Origin: Iocasia fonsfrigidae
Lineage (GTDB): Bacteria; Bacillota; Halanaerobiia; Halanaerobiales; DTU029
Reading direction: 5' to 3'
DNA length: 64,000 bases
NCBI RefSeq assembly: GCF_017751145.1
Contig: NZ_CP046640.1
Location: 3,452,137 to 3,516,136 of the forward strand
Part shown: positions 33,845 through 44,140 of the stretch, piece after piece
How the letters are laid out: each line of letters opens with the position of its first letter
Position numbering within the stretch: position 1 is the stretch's first letter
Made by a program: the position numbers and the translations under genes
The notes under the pieces: generated by a model
Database searches by the model: none
What the model saw: only the letters and a program-made list of their open reading frames with translations
Told to the model about the DNA's origin: nothing

Positions 33845-35008
33845 TTACTTAACTTTATAATTTTTACTAAAATCACTAATCATCTTTTTCACTTTTATAT
33901 CTCTTAATTCAACAGTATAAATCCAGCCTGCTACAATAGCAGTTATCGGTGCAACAAGCACTAAACCTATACTACCAGTTACAATTCTTAGCAATTCTGC
34001 TGCCACTACTTTATAATTTAACATTCTAGTATAACTGGTGTTTTGGGATAGAAAAAGCATCATTAAAGTTAGATAACCACCTGAATATGCTAATAATAAT
34101 GTTGTTGTCATTGTACCTATAACTGCCCTTCCGACATTAAATCCAGAACGAACCAGTTCCCATAACTCAATATCAGGTTTTTTAATTTTAATTTCTTCCA
34201 TAGATGCTGAAATATCCATGGCAATATCCATGGCCGCACCTGAGGCACCAATAACAATAGCTGCATAAAAAATATGTTTCATATCTAAACCAATATTGCC
34301 ACTAAATAATAGTGTCTCAGCATAAGGAACAGTCATTCCCTGTAGGCTCATTTTATTACCAAAGATAACAGCAATACCACTTGCTGCCATTAGACCAACT
34401 ACTGTCCCAATAAATGATGCTAGACCTTTTTTAGTAAAACCAGCAATAGAAAACAATATTATAGCAGACAGTATTAACAATATTAGAGTTGAAAACAACA
34501 TCGGATTATATCCAGCCAGTAAACCTGGAATTAGAAATTTCCAGATTATATAGAGGCTAGCTATAAAAGAAAAAATAGCCTTTATACCAATGCTTTTAGC
34601 ATAAATAATTAATAATAAAACAAAAAGAACAAACAGAATAATCTCCCAACTGTTTCTATACATATCCACAGCATTGGCATTAACTAATTTATTATCTTGT
34701 TCCTGTAAAGCAACTAATATTGTATCTCCTACATTATAATAATTATCTAAGGAAGGTTTTCCCTGTAAAGTATTATAAGCTACAACCTGTTCTCCCTGGT
34801 GTTTGTCTTCCAGTATTTTGACAGTTAATTCCTGCATGCCAATTCTGGCAATACTGGACTGAATAACATCACTATCATCAGTCTCTATTACTTTTGCCTT
34901 AATTAAAGCCTGCCGTTCAATATTACTGTTTTTCATTTCCCCCAAAAATAGACCTATTACTGCCAAAAATAATAACAAAAATACAAGTGATAACTTTATA
35001 TTCCTCAT
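33845..35008 (-). CDS. YibE/F-family multipass membrane protein
   Basis: A 387-aa protein: one N-terminal anchor helix, an extracytoplasmic beta region of about 100 residues (residues 30-120, with the segment AYNTLQGKPSLDNYYNVGDT), then seven or so helices including SGAAMDIAMDISASMEEI, the YibE/F family signature, followed by GTMTTTLLLAYSGGYLTL. The family has no firmly established function. AGGAGGGG precedes the ATG. It is probably co-transcribed with the EAL gene and lies downstream of alkaline phosphatase, separated from it by a hairpin. Confidence 0.85.
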   Translation of the reverse strand: MRNIKLSLVFLLLFLAVIGLFLGEMKNSNIERQALIKAKVIETDDSDVIQSSIARIGMQELTVKILEDKHQGEQVVAYNTLQGKPSLDNYYNVGDTILVALQEQDNKLVNANAVDMYRNSWEIILFVLFVLLLIIYAKSIGIKAIFSFIASLYIIWKFLIPGLLAGYNPMLFSTLILLILSAIILFSIAGFTKKGLASFIGTVVGLMAASGIAVIFGNKMSLQGMTVPYAETLLFSGNIGLDMKHIFYAAIVIGASGAAMDIAMDISASMEEIKIKKPDIELWELVRSGFNVGRAVIGTMTTTLLLAYSGGYLTLMMLFLSQNTSYTRMLNYKVVAAELLRIVTGSIGLVLVAPITAIVAGWIYTVELRDIKVKKMISDFSKNYKVK

Positions 35009-35058
35009 CTAAACCCCTCCTATTTATATACAGTAAATTTAGTAGTCAGCTGCATATT

Positions 35059-35096
35059 AAGATAGTCAGGGAAAGATTACCTCCCCTGACTATCTT
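35059..35096 (-). terminator. Hairpin after alkaline phosphatase
   Basis: A 13-bp perfect stem (35059-35071 with 35084-35096) lies 36 bp after the alkaline phosphatase stop. T-richness after the stem is low. Confidence 0.65.
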
Positions 35097-35131
35097 CTGT
35101 TGATACAAAATATCTAAGAATTTTTAACAGT

Positions 35132-36547
35132 TTAGTTTAAATTAAGGCCAACAACATTAGCAATAGCTTTGGCAACCTCTGTATCATCTTTAAAACCACC
35201 CAGTTGCTCTGCCTTAACTCCCACAGCCGACAAAGGAACAACTGTACCAGAGTGGGCATATGTTGTCCAGTTCATATTGGCCCTTTCAGATATTATGTGG
35301 GTAACCTCAATAGCCACTGGATCATAACCACCATATCGCTTCGCTTTATCTTCTATCCCGGTATCAACCATATCCATAGCCTTTTCAATAGCCGACTTTT
35401 CCCCAACAGATAAATCCACCAGACCGTAGTTTGCTGCTATAAAATCAAAGAACTGACTCCTGTTCCCATTATATTTACTCTGTAGTATATCTGCAGTACT
35501 GGCTTTTACAGCCATTAATGGCTCCATTTTAAGAAAATAATTTGTGCCAAAACCCAATCCAAAACCACCTGTTTCATGGTCAGCTGCTACAATAATCAAG
35601 GTCTCATCAGGATGAGCCTGATAGAAGTCATAGGCTGTTGCTACTGCTTCATCAAATATAAGTGTATCATAAATACTACCTGCCGGGTCATTAGCATGAC
35701 AGGCATGGTCAATTCTCCCACCCTCTATCATCATAAAAAATCCATCGTCATACTTTTCAAGTACAGCAATACCTTTAGCTGTTAACTCAGCAATACTTGG
35801 TACCTCACTATCTATTCTATCAAGTTCATATGGCATGTGACTATATGTAAGGGCTGCAAATACCTTTTCTTTTCCTTTAGGTTCAAAAGACCTGAATTTA
35901 GCTGTATCATCTTCAGTCAAGAAAATATTATACCCTTCTTCATAGAATCTTTGTGCCACATTAATATCATCTTTCCTTTTAGATTTGCCCCACTCCCAGT
36001 CCTGAGGTACAAAATGCCGATATCCCCCACCAACTAAAAAGTCTACTCCACTATCTAAATAATCATAAGCTATCTCATTTTCAGCATTTCTATTAATATT
36101 ATGAGATGCAAAAACAGCAACAGTTGCATGTGTTACCCTAGTTGTACTAATAAGACCTGTGGCCATTCCCTTTTCTTCAGCTGCCTCTAAAAGGGTTTTT
36201 ACTGGAGTCCCATCAGGAAGCATAGCAATTATCCCATTATTAGTTTTATATCCACATGCTAAAGCCGTCCCAGCAGCAGCTGAATCTGTTATCAATGAGT
36301 CAGCAGAATGAGTAGTATTGATCCCTACCACTGGCAATTGATTCATCATTAACCTGGTATTTTCATCTCTTTCTACCGCCTGCAAATAATACTCGGCAGC
36401 CTGTCTTTGAGAAGCCCCCATACCATCACCGATAAAATAAAATACATATTTTGGTGATTGGGCACCTACTACATTAGTTACTACTGTTAAACTAATCAAT
36501 AGAGTTAACAAAACAATGCATATTTTTGGTAATTTTTTACTGTACAA
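35132..36547 (-). CDS. phoA: Secreted alkaline phosphatase
   Basis: A 471-aa extracytoplasmic phosphomonoesterase that releases phosphate from organic esters. A signal peptide (residues 8-29, VVGAQ cleavage) precedes the PhoA fold: FIGDGMGASQ (metal Asp), TDSAAAGTALACG with catalytic Ser89, EGGRIDHACHANDP (metal residues), and AADHETGGFG (metal Asp-His). Translation probably starts at a TTG with GGGGG 7 bases upstream. A Pho box at 36616-36653 and TATAAT at 36584-36579 give a clear PhoP-activated promoter. Symbol is by family; Bacillus has several paralogues. Confidence 0.95.
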   Translation of the reverse strand: MYSKKLPKICIVLLTLLISLTVVTNVVGAQSPKYVFYFIGDGMGASQRQAAEYYLQAVERDENTRLMMNQLPVVGINTTHSADSLITDSAAAGTALACGYKTNNGIIAMLPDGTPVKTLLEAAEEKGMATGLISTTRVTHATVAVFASHNINRNAENEIAYDYLDSGVDFLVGGGYRHFVPQDWEWGKSKRKDDINVAQRFYEEGYNIFLTEDDTAKFRSFEPKGKEKVFAALTYSHMPYELDRIDSEVPSIAELTAKGIAVLEKYDDGFFMMIEGGRIDHACHANDPAGSIYDTLIFDEAVATAYDFYQAHPDETLIIVAADHETGGFGLGFGTNYFLKMEPLMAVKASTADILQSKYNGNRSQFFDFIAANYGLVDLSVGEKSAIEKAMDMVDTGIEDKAKRYGGYDPVAIEVTHIISERANMNWTTYAHSGTVVPLSAVGVKAEQLGGFKDDTEVAKAIANVVGLNLN

Positions 36548-36615
36548 AACGATTCCCCCTTACTATTTTATATATCTAATTATAAAGGAGAAATATGTCC
36601 AAAATATTTAATTTA

Positions 36616-36653
36616 TGTTACAATAATGTTAAGTAATTATTAAAAAATGTTAA
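36616..36653 (-). promoter_or_regulatory. Pho box of alkaline phosphatase
   Basis: Plus-strand TGTTAC (36616), TGTTAA (36627), TATTAA (36638) and TGTTAA (36648) at 11, 11 and 10 bp steps, 69 bp before the phoA start codon, with TATAAT between them and the gene. Confidence 0.75.
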
Positions 36654-36654
36654 T

Positions 36655-38670
36655 TTAATCCTGAAAGGAAAAGCTTTTAACCATATTTTCAAGGTCACAG
36701 GAAAGGTCAGCAAGCTCATTAGCATAAACACTTATTTCCTGTACATTTGAGGTCTGCTCTTGGCTTGTTACAGTAACTTCATCTGCACTGGCAGAAGTTT
36801 CTTCAGCAATAATAGCAATATTCTCTATATTACTTACTATCATATTACTATTTTCTGTGGATTCTGCTACAGCAGCACTTGATATGTAAATACCTTCAGT
36901 CAAATCTTTAATAGCCTCTTCAATCCTTTTAAATGATTCAAAAGCCCCTTGTGCAATCTCAGCACCATCACTCACCTCTCTATTTCCCTGAGCCATTTTT
37001 TGACTGGCAGTTTTTGTTTCATCTTTTATCTCATCAATTAATCCCTTTATTCGATCAGATGACTTAGATGACTCTTCAGCTAACTGTCGTATTTCATCTG
37101 CTACTACACTAAAGCCCTTACCTGCTTCTCCGGCACGGGCAGCTTCAATAGCTGCATTTAAAGCCAGTAAATTAGTTTGTTTGGATATACTATTAATTAA
37201 AGTAAGGATATCATCAATCTCATCAGAACTCCTTTGAAGGTTTTTTATTCCTTCAGCAACATCAATAATAGCCTTACTAATATTATTCATTTGTTTACTA
37301 ACCCTTTCAACTTCATTCTGCCCGGTAGCAGCTGCCTGATTCATTTTCTCCGTTAAATTTTCTACTCTTTTATTAGATACTGCTAATTTATTTAAAGAGC
37401 CAGCCTGTTTCTTGATTTCATTATTTACATTATCAATATTAGCTGCCTGTTCTTCGGTACCAGCCGACACATTTTCTGTAGAAATACTAATAGCCTCAGA
37501 AGCAGTACTTATTTCCTGAAAAATATTCTTCATATTAAGCGATGTAACAGATACCTTTCCAGCAGTATTATGTATACCTGTAATAATCCCCTTTAACTGT
37601 CTAACCATACGGTTAAAAGTCACTGCTAATTTACCAATTTCATCCTGTCTTTTAAATTCTATCCTTCCCCTTAAATTACCAGCAGCAACCTCCTGCATCC
37701 TATCCTTAATTATTAATAAGGGTTTTATAAGTTGATAATCAATAATCATAGTAATCGTTACGGTCATAACTAACAAAACGATTAATGCAAAGATAAAAAT
37801 TTGCATTCTAACTACTTTTTTTGCTTCATATGCCTCAGCAAAAGGAATCATTGTTATTACAGCTGCATTTATTTTTTTTAAAGGCTGAAATGACATTAAA
37901 TACTCCTCATTTTTATATCGATAAATACCATGATGGAGTTCATTTTGATATATTTGATTTAAATCTGTATCAAGGGATAAGACCGTCCCGGCTTGTTCCC
38001 CTTCCTTCTCTGAAATCGTAATTACTTTACCCTGGCTATCAATTAATGAAACACAACCATTTTTGCCAATATTCCAATTTAAGATACTAGTTAAACTCTC
38101 CAGAGATATATCTGCACCTAGTACACCCATAAATTTATCTGTATAATCGTAGACAGGAACGGCCAGAGAGAGGGTATAATTAGCTTCATTTATTTTTTTG
38201 CTTGATGTAGTCCAGACTGGTTTATTGCTTTCTTTTGCTAACTGAAACCATTTTTCCTCTTGATAATTATAATCAGCTAACTTTCTTTCAGGAATTACTA
38301 TCTTATCGTCACTAGAAACATAATAAATAGATTGAAAATAATTGTTTTCCTCTAATTCACTACTAAATTTACTTTTGGCAACTATCTTTACCTGATCATT
38401 AGAGCGGAGTCCATAATCCTTTGAAAGTCTTAATACAGCACCTTCTGCCTCATCTAAAAAAGAAGCTATTTCCTTGTTTAATATCTTGGCAATCTCCATA
38501 TTGCTCTGCTCTGTTAAATCAGTAAGTTTAACTGATATTGACCTATTAATACTCCATCCTAACAAAAAAAAAGAAATAAGCATTGTTATAGCAACAATAA
38601 TTATTACTTTGGCAGCAATACTGCTTTTTAAATCAGATATTCTTATTAAGGGATTCTTTTTTTTTATCAT
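36655..38670 (-). CDS. Methyl-accepting chemotaxis protein with extracytoplasmic sensor
   Basis: A 671-aa transmembrane chemoreceptor. I start at the ATG at 38670, where AGGGGG lies 9 bases upstream; an in-frame extension of 19 residues has no ribosome site. Order: helix ([20 protein letters not shown]), dCache-type sensor to about residue 280, second helix, HAMP ([20 protein letters not shown]), then the long coiled-coil signalling domain with the hairpin tip [20 protein letters not shown]. It reports to CheA/CheW, which are not in the window. Its position between pstA and phoA suggests phosphate taxis, but the sensor ligand cannot be read from sequence and no Pho box precedes it. Confidence 0.92.
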   Translation of the reverse strand: MIKKKNPLIRISDLKSSIAAKVIIIVAITMLISFFLLGWSINRSISVKLTDLTEQSNMEIAKILNKEIASFLDEAEGAVLRLSKDYGLRSNDQVKIVAKSKFSSELEENNYFQSIYYVSSDDKIVIPERKLADYNYQEEKWFQLAKESNKPVWTTSSKKINEANYTLSLAVPVYDYTDKFMGVLGADISLESLTSILNWNIGKNGCVSLIDSQGKVITISEKEGEQAGTVLSLDTDLNQIYQNELHHGIYRYKNEEYLMSFQPLKKINAAVITMIPFAEAYEAKKVVRMQIFIFALIVLLVMTVTITMIIDYQLIKPLLIIKDRMQEVAAGNLRGRIEFKRQDEIGKLAVTFNRMVRQLKGIITGIHNTAGKVSVTSLNMKNIFQEISTASEAISISTENVSAGTEEQAANIDNVNNEIKKQAGSLNKLAVSNKRVENLTEKMNQAAATGQNEVERVSKQMNNISKAIIDVAEGIKNLQRSSDEIDDILTLINSISKQTNLLALNAAIEAARAGEAGKGFSVVADEIRQLAEESSKSSDRIKGLIDEIKDETKTASQKMAQGNREVSDGAEIAQGAFESFKRIEEAIKDLTEGIYISSAAVAESTENSNMIVSNIENIAIIAEETSASADEVTVTSQEQTSNVQEISVYANELADLSCDLENMVKSFSFQD

Positions 38671-38735
38671 TTTATTATTCCCCCTAAAACTATATAATTT
38701 TGAAATTGCACTAATAAATATATCCATTTTATAAA

Positions 38736-38775
38736 GATTAAAAAATAATTCCCAGATGGGAATTATTTTTTAATC
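38736..38775 (-). terminator. Terminator overlapping the pstA stop
   Basis: An 18-bp perfect stem (38736-38753 with 38758-38775) with a 4-nt loop, containing A/T tracts on both sides. It ends the pstSCA message and includes the last codons of pstA. Confidence 0.85.
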
Positions 38776-39632
38776 TTATTACTATATCTTATCCGTAGTA
38801 CAATAGCAATAAGATTGATAAACAATACTAAACCCAATAAAACTACCGCTGTACCATAGGCCAGGGCTGTCTGTTTATGCGGCATTGTACCAGCAGTAAC
38901 CAGGGCATATATATGATAGGGTAAAGCCATTACTTCACTAAAGATAGAAGAGGGTAGTTTAATAGAGAAAAAGGTTGCTGCTGTAAAAATAATCGGGGCT
39001 GTTTCACCGGCAACACGACCTACCCCAAGTATAACACCAGTCAAAATTCCTGGCATTGCCGCAGGTAAGGTAACCTTTTTTACTGTCTGCCAGGGGGTAG
39101 CTCCCATAGCAAGTGAAGCATGTCTATATTCATCCGGCACAGCCAGTAATGCCTCTTCAGAAGCTCTGATTATTGTCGGCAAAATTACAATAGCCAGTGT
39201 AGCAGAACCAGACAAAATAGATACCCCAAAACCAAAATACTTAACAAAAATAGCTAAACCAAACAACCCAAAGACAACTGATGGTACACCTGCCAGGTTA
39301 TTAATCCCTATCCGTATAAAACGTAGTAATTTCCCCTGATGGGCATATTCTGTCAGATAAATCGCTGCAAAAACACCCAGTGGAGAAGCTATCAAAATCG
39401 AGCCAGTTACCAGATAAAATGAACCCAGTAGAGCTGGTAATATGCCTCCCTCACTCATCCCCATACGGGGCATAGTGGAAATAAAACTCCAGTTAACTAC
39501 ACTCATTCCTCTGCTAAAAATAAAGTAAATTATTGAAAATAAGGCTGCTATTGTAAAAAGTAAAGTTACAGCAAAAACACTGAAGACTAATTGCTGTATT
39601 AAATGCCTTTTTCTTAATTGTCCTTTTGTCAT
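38763..39632 (-). CDS. pstA: Phosphate ABC transporter permease PstA
   Basis: A 289-aa inner-membrane permease with six helices; the binding-protein-dependent transport EAA loop reads [19 protein letters not shown], followed by [22 protein letters not shown], a PstA hallmark. It pairs with PstC as the transmembrane channel for phosphate. Its start overlaps pstC by four bases. An 18-bp hairpin covers its 3' end. It is the last gene of the pstSCA unit; pstB lies 6 kb further on. Confidence 0.96.
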   Translation of the reverse strand: MTKGQLRKRHLIQQLVFSVFAVTLLFTIAALFSIIYFIFSRGMSVVNWSFISTMPRMGMSEGGILPALLGSFYLVTGSILIASPLGVFAAIYLTEYAHQGKLLRFIRIGINNLAGVPSVVFGLFGLAIFVKYFGFGVSILSGSATLAIVILPTIIRASEEALLAVPDEYRHASLAMGATPWQTVKKVTLPAAMPGILTGVILGVGRVAGETAPIIFTAATFFSIKLPSSIFSEVMALPYHIYALVTAGTMPHKQTALAYGTAVVLLGLVLFINLIAIVLRIRYSNKIKK

Positions 39633-40516
39633 TTCCCACTCACCCTTTTTTTAAATCTACTTGATATAAAATCAGCCGTAATATTAAAAGCCAGGGTAAT
39701 TATAAAAAGCACAATAGCTATTCCAAATAGTGCATGGTAATGTTCACTGCCAACTGGTGCTTCACCCATTTCCGCAGCAATAGAAGCAGTCATCGGTCTA
39801 ACTGGTTTTAAAATTGTTTTAGGTATAACTGCCGCCCCTCCAGCAACCATTAAAACTGTCATTGTCTCCCCAATAGCCCTTCCTATTCCTAAAATAGTCG
39901 CTGTTACAATCCCAGATGACGCTGTGGGCATGATAATTTTACTTATTGTTTCCCATTTAGTCCCCCCAAGAGCCAGTGATGCATCACGAAACTTTTTGGG
40001 TACAGAAGTAAGGGCATCTTCTGACAAACTCACAATTGTAGGCATAGCCATAATACCAAGCATTATTGAAGCATTAAGGGCAGTTAATCCTGTAGGGAGA
40101 TTAAATAATTCCCTGAGGAAAGGGGCTAATATCTTCATACCAAACAGACCATAAATTACAGAAGGAACCCCTGCTAACATCTCTATCATTGGTTTAACAA
40201 CATTCTTTAATTTTTTAGGCAAAATATAAGAAATAAATATGGCTGAAGATACACCTATAGGAACTGCTATCACCATTGCCCCTAGGGTAACCAACAATGA
40301 CCCGGATAATAATGGCAGAATACCAAAGTCAGGGGGTTCATAAGTAGGATACCAATCCTTGCCAAATATAAATTTGAATACACCTACCTGTTCAAATATA
40401 TAGAAACCTTCCCTGAATAAAACTATAACTATCCCTGTTAGGAATAGAATAGAAGATATAGCAAAAAACAGTAAGGCTATCCTGACTACCTTTTCTTTAC
40501 TCTTCCAGTCTAACAT
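39629..40516 (-). CDS. pstC: Phosphate ABC transporter permease PstC
   Basis: A 295-aa permease with six helices. PstC features are the periplasmic GKDWYPTYEPPDFGILPLLS, the conserved MLAGVPSVIYGLFG, and the EAA loop ASLALGGTKWETISKIIMP followed by GRAIGETMTVLMVAGG. It forms the channel with PstA. AAAAGGGG precedes the ATG. It is about 170 bp downstream of pstS, across a hairpin that probably lowers its expression relative to the binding protein. Confidence 0.96.
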   Translation of the reverse strand: MLDWKSKEKVVRIALLFFAISSILFLTGIVIVLFREGFYIFEQVGVFKFIFGKDWYPTYEPPDFGILPLLSGSLLVTLGAMVIAVPIGVSSAIFISYILPKKLKNVVKPMIEMLAGVPSVIYGLFGMKILAPFLRELFNLPTGLTALNASIMLGIMAMPTIVSLSEDALTSVPKKFRDASLALGGTKWETISKIIMPTASSGIVTATILGIGRAIGETMTVLMVAGGAAVIPKTILKPVRPMTASIAAEMGEAPVGSEHYHALFGIAIVLFIITLAFNITADFISSRFKKRVSGK

Positions 40517-40615
40517 GTACTCACACCCCTTTTAGAACAAACTTTAAGATCTATAAAAATTTTAATAAATAAACCCTGTTTATATGTTAATGGCATATTT
40601 TTATCTATATTATTT

Positions 40616-40651
40616 AAGTAAAGAGGGAATCAAAATTCCCCCTTTTTACTT
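40616..40651 (-). other. Hairpin between pstS and pstC
   Basis: Arms 40616-40630 and 40635-40651 pair imperfectly around a CAAA loop. It lies 35 bp after the pstS stop and is likely an attenuator or message-stabilising stem that favours pstS over pstCA. Confidence 0.6.
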
Positions 40652-40685
40652 TAACAAACATTATTTTATTTTTAATGTTATATCT

Positions 40686-41495
40686 CTAAAAGAGTCTAAC
40701 ATACCCCTGTTCCCCTACTATTTCTTGCCCTTCTTCACTTAAAATAAAATTAATAAAGTCAGCTGTTGTCCCTGTAGGCCAGCCATTAGTAAACATAAAG
40801 AGGGCACGTGAGATTGCATATGCACCAGATTTTACTGTATCTAAACTACACTCAACACCATTAACATCTACAGCCTGCAGACTTGGACTCAGGTATCCCA
40901 GACCTACATAGCCTATAGCATCTTTGTTTTCTGATACTACACCAGCAACAGCACCATTGGAGGCCTGCAATAAAGCATTCGGTGTTACTTTTTCTTCATC
41001 AAGGGCTAATTCCCCAAAGGCTGCAAAGGTACCGGAACTGGAGTCACGGGAAATTACAACTATTTCAGCGTTATTACCGCCAACTTCCTTCCAGTTAGTA
41101 ATTTCACCAGTATAAATACCTTTAATTTCTTCTAAAGATAGCTTTTTAACCGGATTAGCCGGATTAACTACTACTGCTATCCCATCAAGGGCAACCCGGT
41201 GTGGTACAGGATAAATACCATTGGCAACAGCATTCTTAACCTCTTTATCTTTAATAAACCTTGAGGCATCAGCTATATCACAGGCACCATCAACTAAAGT
41301 AGCAATACCTGTCCCAGAACCACCACCCCTTACAGAGATATCAACATCATTATTTCTCTGCATATATACCTCCGCAGCTCTTTGTGCAACAGGTAAAACA
41401 GTTGACGAACCAACAATAGTAATAGATCCAGCGAAAGCAAAACCAGAAACAACCATCATAGCAATAAAGGTGAAAACCATTATTTTCCTTAACAT
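40686..41495 (-). CDS. pstS: Phosphate-binding protein PstS
   Basis: A 269-aa high-affinity phosphate receptor. Signal peptide: basic start and hydrophobic core ending near GFAFAGS (residue 23); there is no lipobox cysteine. The mature protein opens TIVGSSTVLPVAQRAAEVY, and the phosphate loop is seen in RGGGSGTGIATLVDGACDIADASR and VVISRDSSSGTFAAFGEL. A four-unit Pho box lies 91-129 bp upstream. First gene of the pstSCA unit and presumably the most strongly induced gene of the locus. Confidence 0.96.
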   Translation of the reverse strand: MLRKIMVFTFIAMMVVSGFAFAGSITIVGSSTVLPVAQRAAEVYMQRNNDVDISVRGGGSGTGIATLVDGACDIADASRFIKDKEVKNAVANGIYPVPHRVALDGIAVVVNPANPVKKLSLEEIKGIYTGEITNWKEVGGNNAEIVVISRDSSSGTFAAFGELALDEEKVTPNALLQASNGAVAGVVSENKDAIGYVGLGYLSPSLQAVDVNGVECSLDTVKSGAYAISRALFMFTNGWPTGTTADFINFILSEEGQEIVGEQGYVRLF

Positions 41496-41585
41496 AGTAA
41501 TAAAATTCCCCCTAACAAATTTTTGTTTTTTTCTTCATTACACAATAAAGAATAGCATAGCTATGTTACGTAAGAATTAAACTAG

Positions 41586-41624
41586 TGTTAAGGCCTTGTT
41601 AAAATAATGTTAACAGAATGTTAA
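41586..41624 (-). promoter_or_regulatory. Pho box of pstSCA
   Basis: Four identical TGTTAA hexamers (41586, 41597, 41608, 41619) at exact 11-bp steps; on the coding strand TTAACA-N5, four times. This is the best Pho box in the window. Confidence 0.85.
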
Positions 41625-41655
41625 CATAAAAAAAGCAGCTATAAAAATTCTATAG

Positions 41656-43437
41656 CTACTTAACAATATCAAGATAAAACCTGAATAACGACCCTTGACC
41701 AGGCTGACTTTCTACTTCTATCTCACTATTATGATTATAAATAATGTGTTTGACAATTGAAAGACCAATACCTGTCCCACCCATTGACCTCGACCTGGCC
41801 TTATCTACTCTGTAAAATCGTTCAAAAATCCTTTCCTGCTCTTTTTCTGGAATCCCAAAACCATTATCTTCGATCTCAACAATCACCTTTCCATCCCCTT
41901 CATAGGCTCGTACTATCACTTTTCCCTGATCAGGGGTATATTTTATACTATTATCTATTAAATTAATAAAAACCTGTTCAATCTGTTCTGGTATCATATA
42001 GACTAATGGTAATAGCTTAGGGACATCTTTAATCAGTTCTATTTCCTTATCTTCAGCCTTTTCACTTAAAACAAGAACTGTTTTATCAATAATTTTATTT
42101 AAAATAGCAGCCCGCAGAATATAGCTCTTTTTGGCTTCTAATTTAGAAAGATCCAGTAAATCTTTGATTAACAAAAATAACCTATCTGTTTCTGCTTTAA
42201 TAATTTTCAGAAATTTATTTATAATCCTATGGTCTTTAATATCATTATCAAGTATTGTATCCACATATCCGATTATTGATGTTAGTGGGGTTTTTAATTC
42301 ATGTGATACGTTACCTACAAATTCCTTTCTATGCTGCTCTAATTTTCTTAATTCTGTTATATCACTAAAGACAATAATTCCACCGATCACAAATCCCTCT
42401 TCATTGCTAATCGGTACAAAATTACAGTCATAAATCTTTTTCTCATCTTTCTGTATTACAATCTCCTGGCTGATTATCTCGTTACTATTAAGGGATTTCT
42501 CCAGGGTCTGATCAATTTCATGGTGTCTAAAAATCTCAATAATATTCTTGCCTCTAACATCACCCTCAATAGAAAACATAATCCGGGCTGCCGGATTAAT
42601 AATTGTTAGTTTCATATTACTATCTACAGCTATTAAACCATCTACCATATTTGTTAAAATAGCTTCAGCCCTGTTCTTCTCCCTTGATATTTGATTTATT
42701 TTGTTATCTAACTGGGCTGCCATATTATTAAATACCCGGGCCAGGGTTCCAATCTCATTCTGGTAATTCTTTAATCTTATTCTCTCTCTAAAATTACCAT
42801 CAGCCAATTTGCTTGCTAACTCTGTTATCTGTCCTAAAGGATTGACTATATCCCTGGTAAACTTCCAGATTAATATTAAAGTCAAAAATAACATCAAGAT
42901 AAAAAAGATCAGATTGTTTATTATATTAGTATAAATTATAGCATTAATAGCCTGTAGTGACTTGCTGATACGAATAAAGCCAATTATATCATCTTCCTGA
43001 TAGATGGGTACTGCTGTATAAAGCATATCTATATTTAAGGTATCACTTTTGCGTATGGCCGATCCAGTACCTTCTCCATTAATAATCTTTTGAATCTCTG
43101 GACGGTTAAGATGGTTATCCATCTCTCCAGGATCATAATTAGAATCTCCAATAACCCTACCCCTCAAATCAATAATTGTTATCCTCTTATCTATCCTGGA
43201 ACCAATCTCTTTTACCCAGGCATCTATCTCCACTGCCTTTTGTGCCATAATATTGGCCTTTTGATTATTAATAATTAAAACTGCTTCACTTTCAAGGTTT
43301 TCCTTTAGTTGTGAGAGATAAAAATCTCGTTCGGAATAATTGAAATAAAGCATTACAATCAACAATAATACCACCTGAATAGCAAGAAAAAGGAGTATAA
43401 ATTGTTTTCTGAGACTTAAATTATTAAACTTTAACAA
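41656..43437 (-). CDS. phoR: Phosphate-regulon sensor histidine kinase PhoR
   Basis: A 593-aa membrane kinase. Two helices (about 13-32 and 172-194) bracket an extracytoplasmic domain of about 140 residues. Then follow HAMP (WKFTRDIVNPLGQITELASK), a PAS domain (AILTNMVDGLIAVDSNMKLT), the phosphorylation site VGNVSHELKTPLTS with His379, and the ATPase boxes INLIDNSIKYTP, IEDNGFGIP and GGTGIGLSIVKH. It phosphorylates PhoP when phosphate is scarce. Its gene overlaps phoP by 14 bp. PhoR identity rests on context with phoP, phoU and pst. Confidence 0.95.
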   Translation of the reverse strand: MLKFNNLSLRKQFILLFLAIQVVLLLIVMLYFNYSERDFYLSQLKENLESEAVLIINNQKANIMAQKAVEIDAWVKEIGSRIDKRITIIDLRGRVIGDSNYDPGEMDNHLNRPEIQKIINGEGTGSAIRKSDTLNIDMLYTAVPIYQEDDIIGFIRISKSLQAINAIIYTNIINNLIFFILMLFLTLILIWKFTRDIVNPLGQITELASKLADGNFRERIRLKNYQNEIGTLARVFNNMAAQLDNKINQISREKNRAEAILTNMVDGLIAVDSNMKLTIINPAARIMFSIEGDVRGKNIIEIFRHHEIDQTLEKSLNSNEIISQEIVIQKDEKKIYDCNFVPISNEEGFVIGGIIVFSDITELRKLEQHRKEFVGNVSHELKTPLTSIIGYVDTILDNDIKDHRIINKFLKIIKAETDRLFLLIKDLLDLSKLEAKKSYILRAAILNKIIDKTVLVLSEKAEDKEIELIKDVPKLLPLVYMIPEQIEQVFINLIDNSIKYTPDQGKVIVRAYEGDGKVIVEIEDNGFGIPEKEQERIFERFYRVDKARSRSMGGTGIGLSIVKHIIYNHNSEIEVESQPGQGSLFRFYLDIVK

Positions 43438-44110
43438 ATTTATAGCCCACTCCCCTCACTGTTTTTATACTATCTTCACCAATCTTTTTTCTTAATCGCC
43501 TGATATGAACATCAACAGTGCGGGTATCACCAGCATACTCATATCCCCAAATTTTTTGTAATAACAGATCCCTGGTCATAACCTTACCCTCATTAATCAA
43601 TAATAATCTTAGGAGACTAAATTCTTTAGGGGTTAATTCTAATAATTTACCTGATTTTTTGGCCTCATGGCTCTGTATATCAATCTCCAGTTCACCCTTT
43701 TTAATAAGCTGTTTTTTATCCTCAGTATTCCCTTCAACTATTAAAGCTGTCCTCCTTAAAACCGCTTTTATTCTAGCTATCAGTTCACGGGGACTAAATG
43801 GTTTAGTTAGATAATCATCCGCCCCCATTTCCAGTCCCAGTATTCTATCTACTTCCTCTCCTTTAGCCGTTAACATGATAATCGGCAGCTTACTATATTT
43901 ATCATCTGCCCTGATCTTTCGACAGACTGATAAACCATCAATAGCTGGTAACATCAAATCCAGAACAATAAGATCAACCCCCTCATCAAGCTTATCCAAT
44001 CCCTGCTGTCCATCAGCCGCCAGAACAGTTTCATATCCAGCAGCTTCCAGGTTGAATTTAATTAACTCCCTGATATTCTTCTCATCATCTATAACCAGTA
44101 CCTTCTTCAA
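43424..44110 (-). CDS. phoP: Phosphate-regulon response regulator PhoP
   Basis: An OmpR-class transcription factor. The receiver has VLVIDDEKNIREL, the phosphoacceptor in DLIVLDLMLPAIDG and the Lys in YLTKPFSPRELIARI; the C-terminal winged helix has ELTPKEFSLLRLLLIN and TVDVHIRRLRKKIG. The frame reaches 44128, but the first six codons overlap the ribosome site GGAGG; the most likely start is the TTG at 44110, beginning KKVLVIDDE (228 aa). A TATACT -10 at 44138-44133 lies right after the terminator of the upstream gene. It would bind the four Pho boxes listed here. Confidence 0.95.
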   Translation of the reverse strand: MKKVLVIDDEKNIRELIKFNLEAAGYETVLAADGQQGLDKLDEGVDLIVLDLMLPAIDGLSVCRKIRADDKYSKLPIIMLTAKGEEVDRILGLEMGADDYLTKPFSPRELIARIKAVLRRTALIVEGNTEDKKQLIKKGELEIDIQSHEAKKSGKLLELTPKEFSLLRLLLINEGKVMTRDLLLQKIWGYEYAGDTRTVDVHIRRLRKKIGEDSIKTVRGVGYKFVKV

Positions 44111-44132
44111 TGATAAACCCACCTCCAATCAC

Positions 44133-44138
44133 AGTATA
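44133..44138 (-). promoter_or_regulatory. Candidate -10 of phoPR next to a terminator
   Basis: TATACT stands immediately after the T-tract of the upstream terminator; the -35 (TTTTCG, 17 bp upstream) lies inside the terminator stem and is poor. phoPR may depend on this site, on read-through, or both. Confidence 0.4.
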
Positions 44139-44140
44139 AC

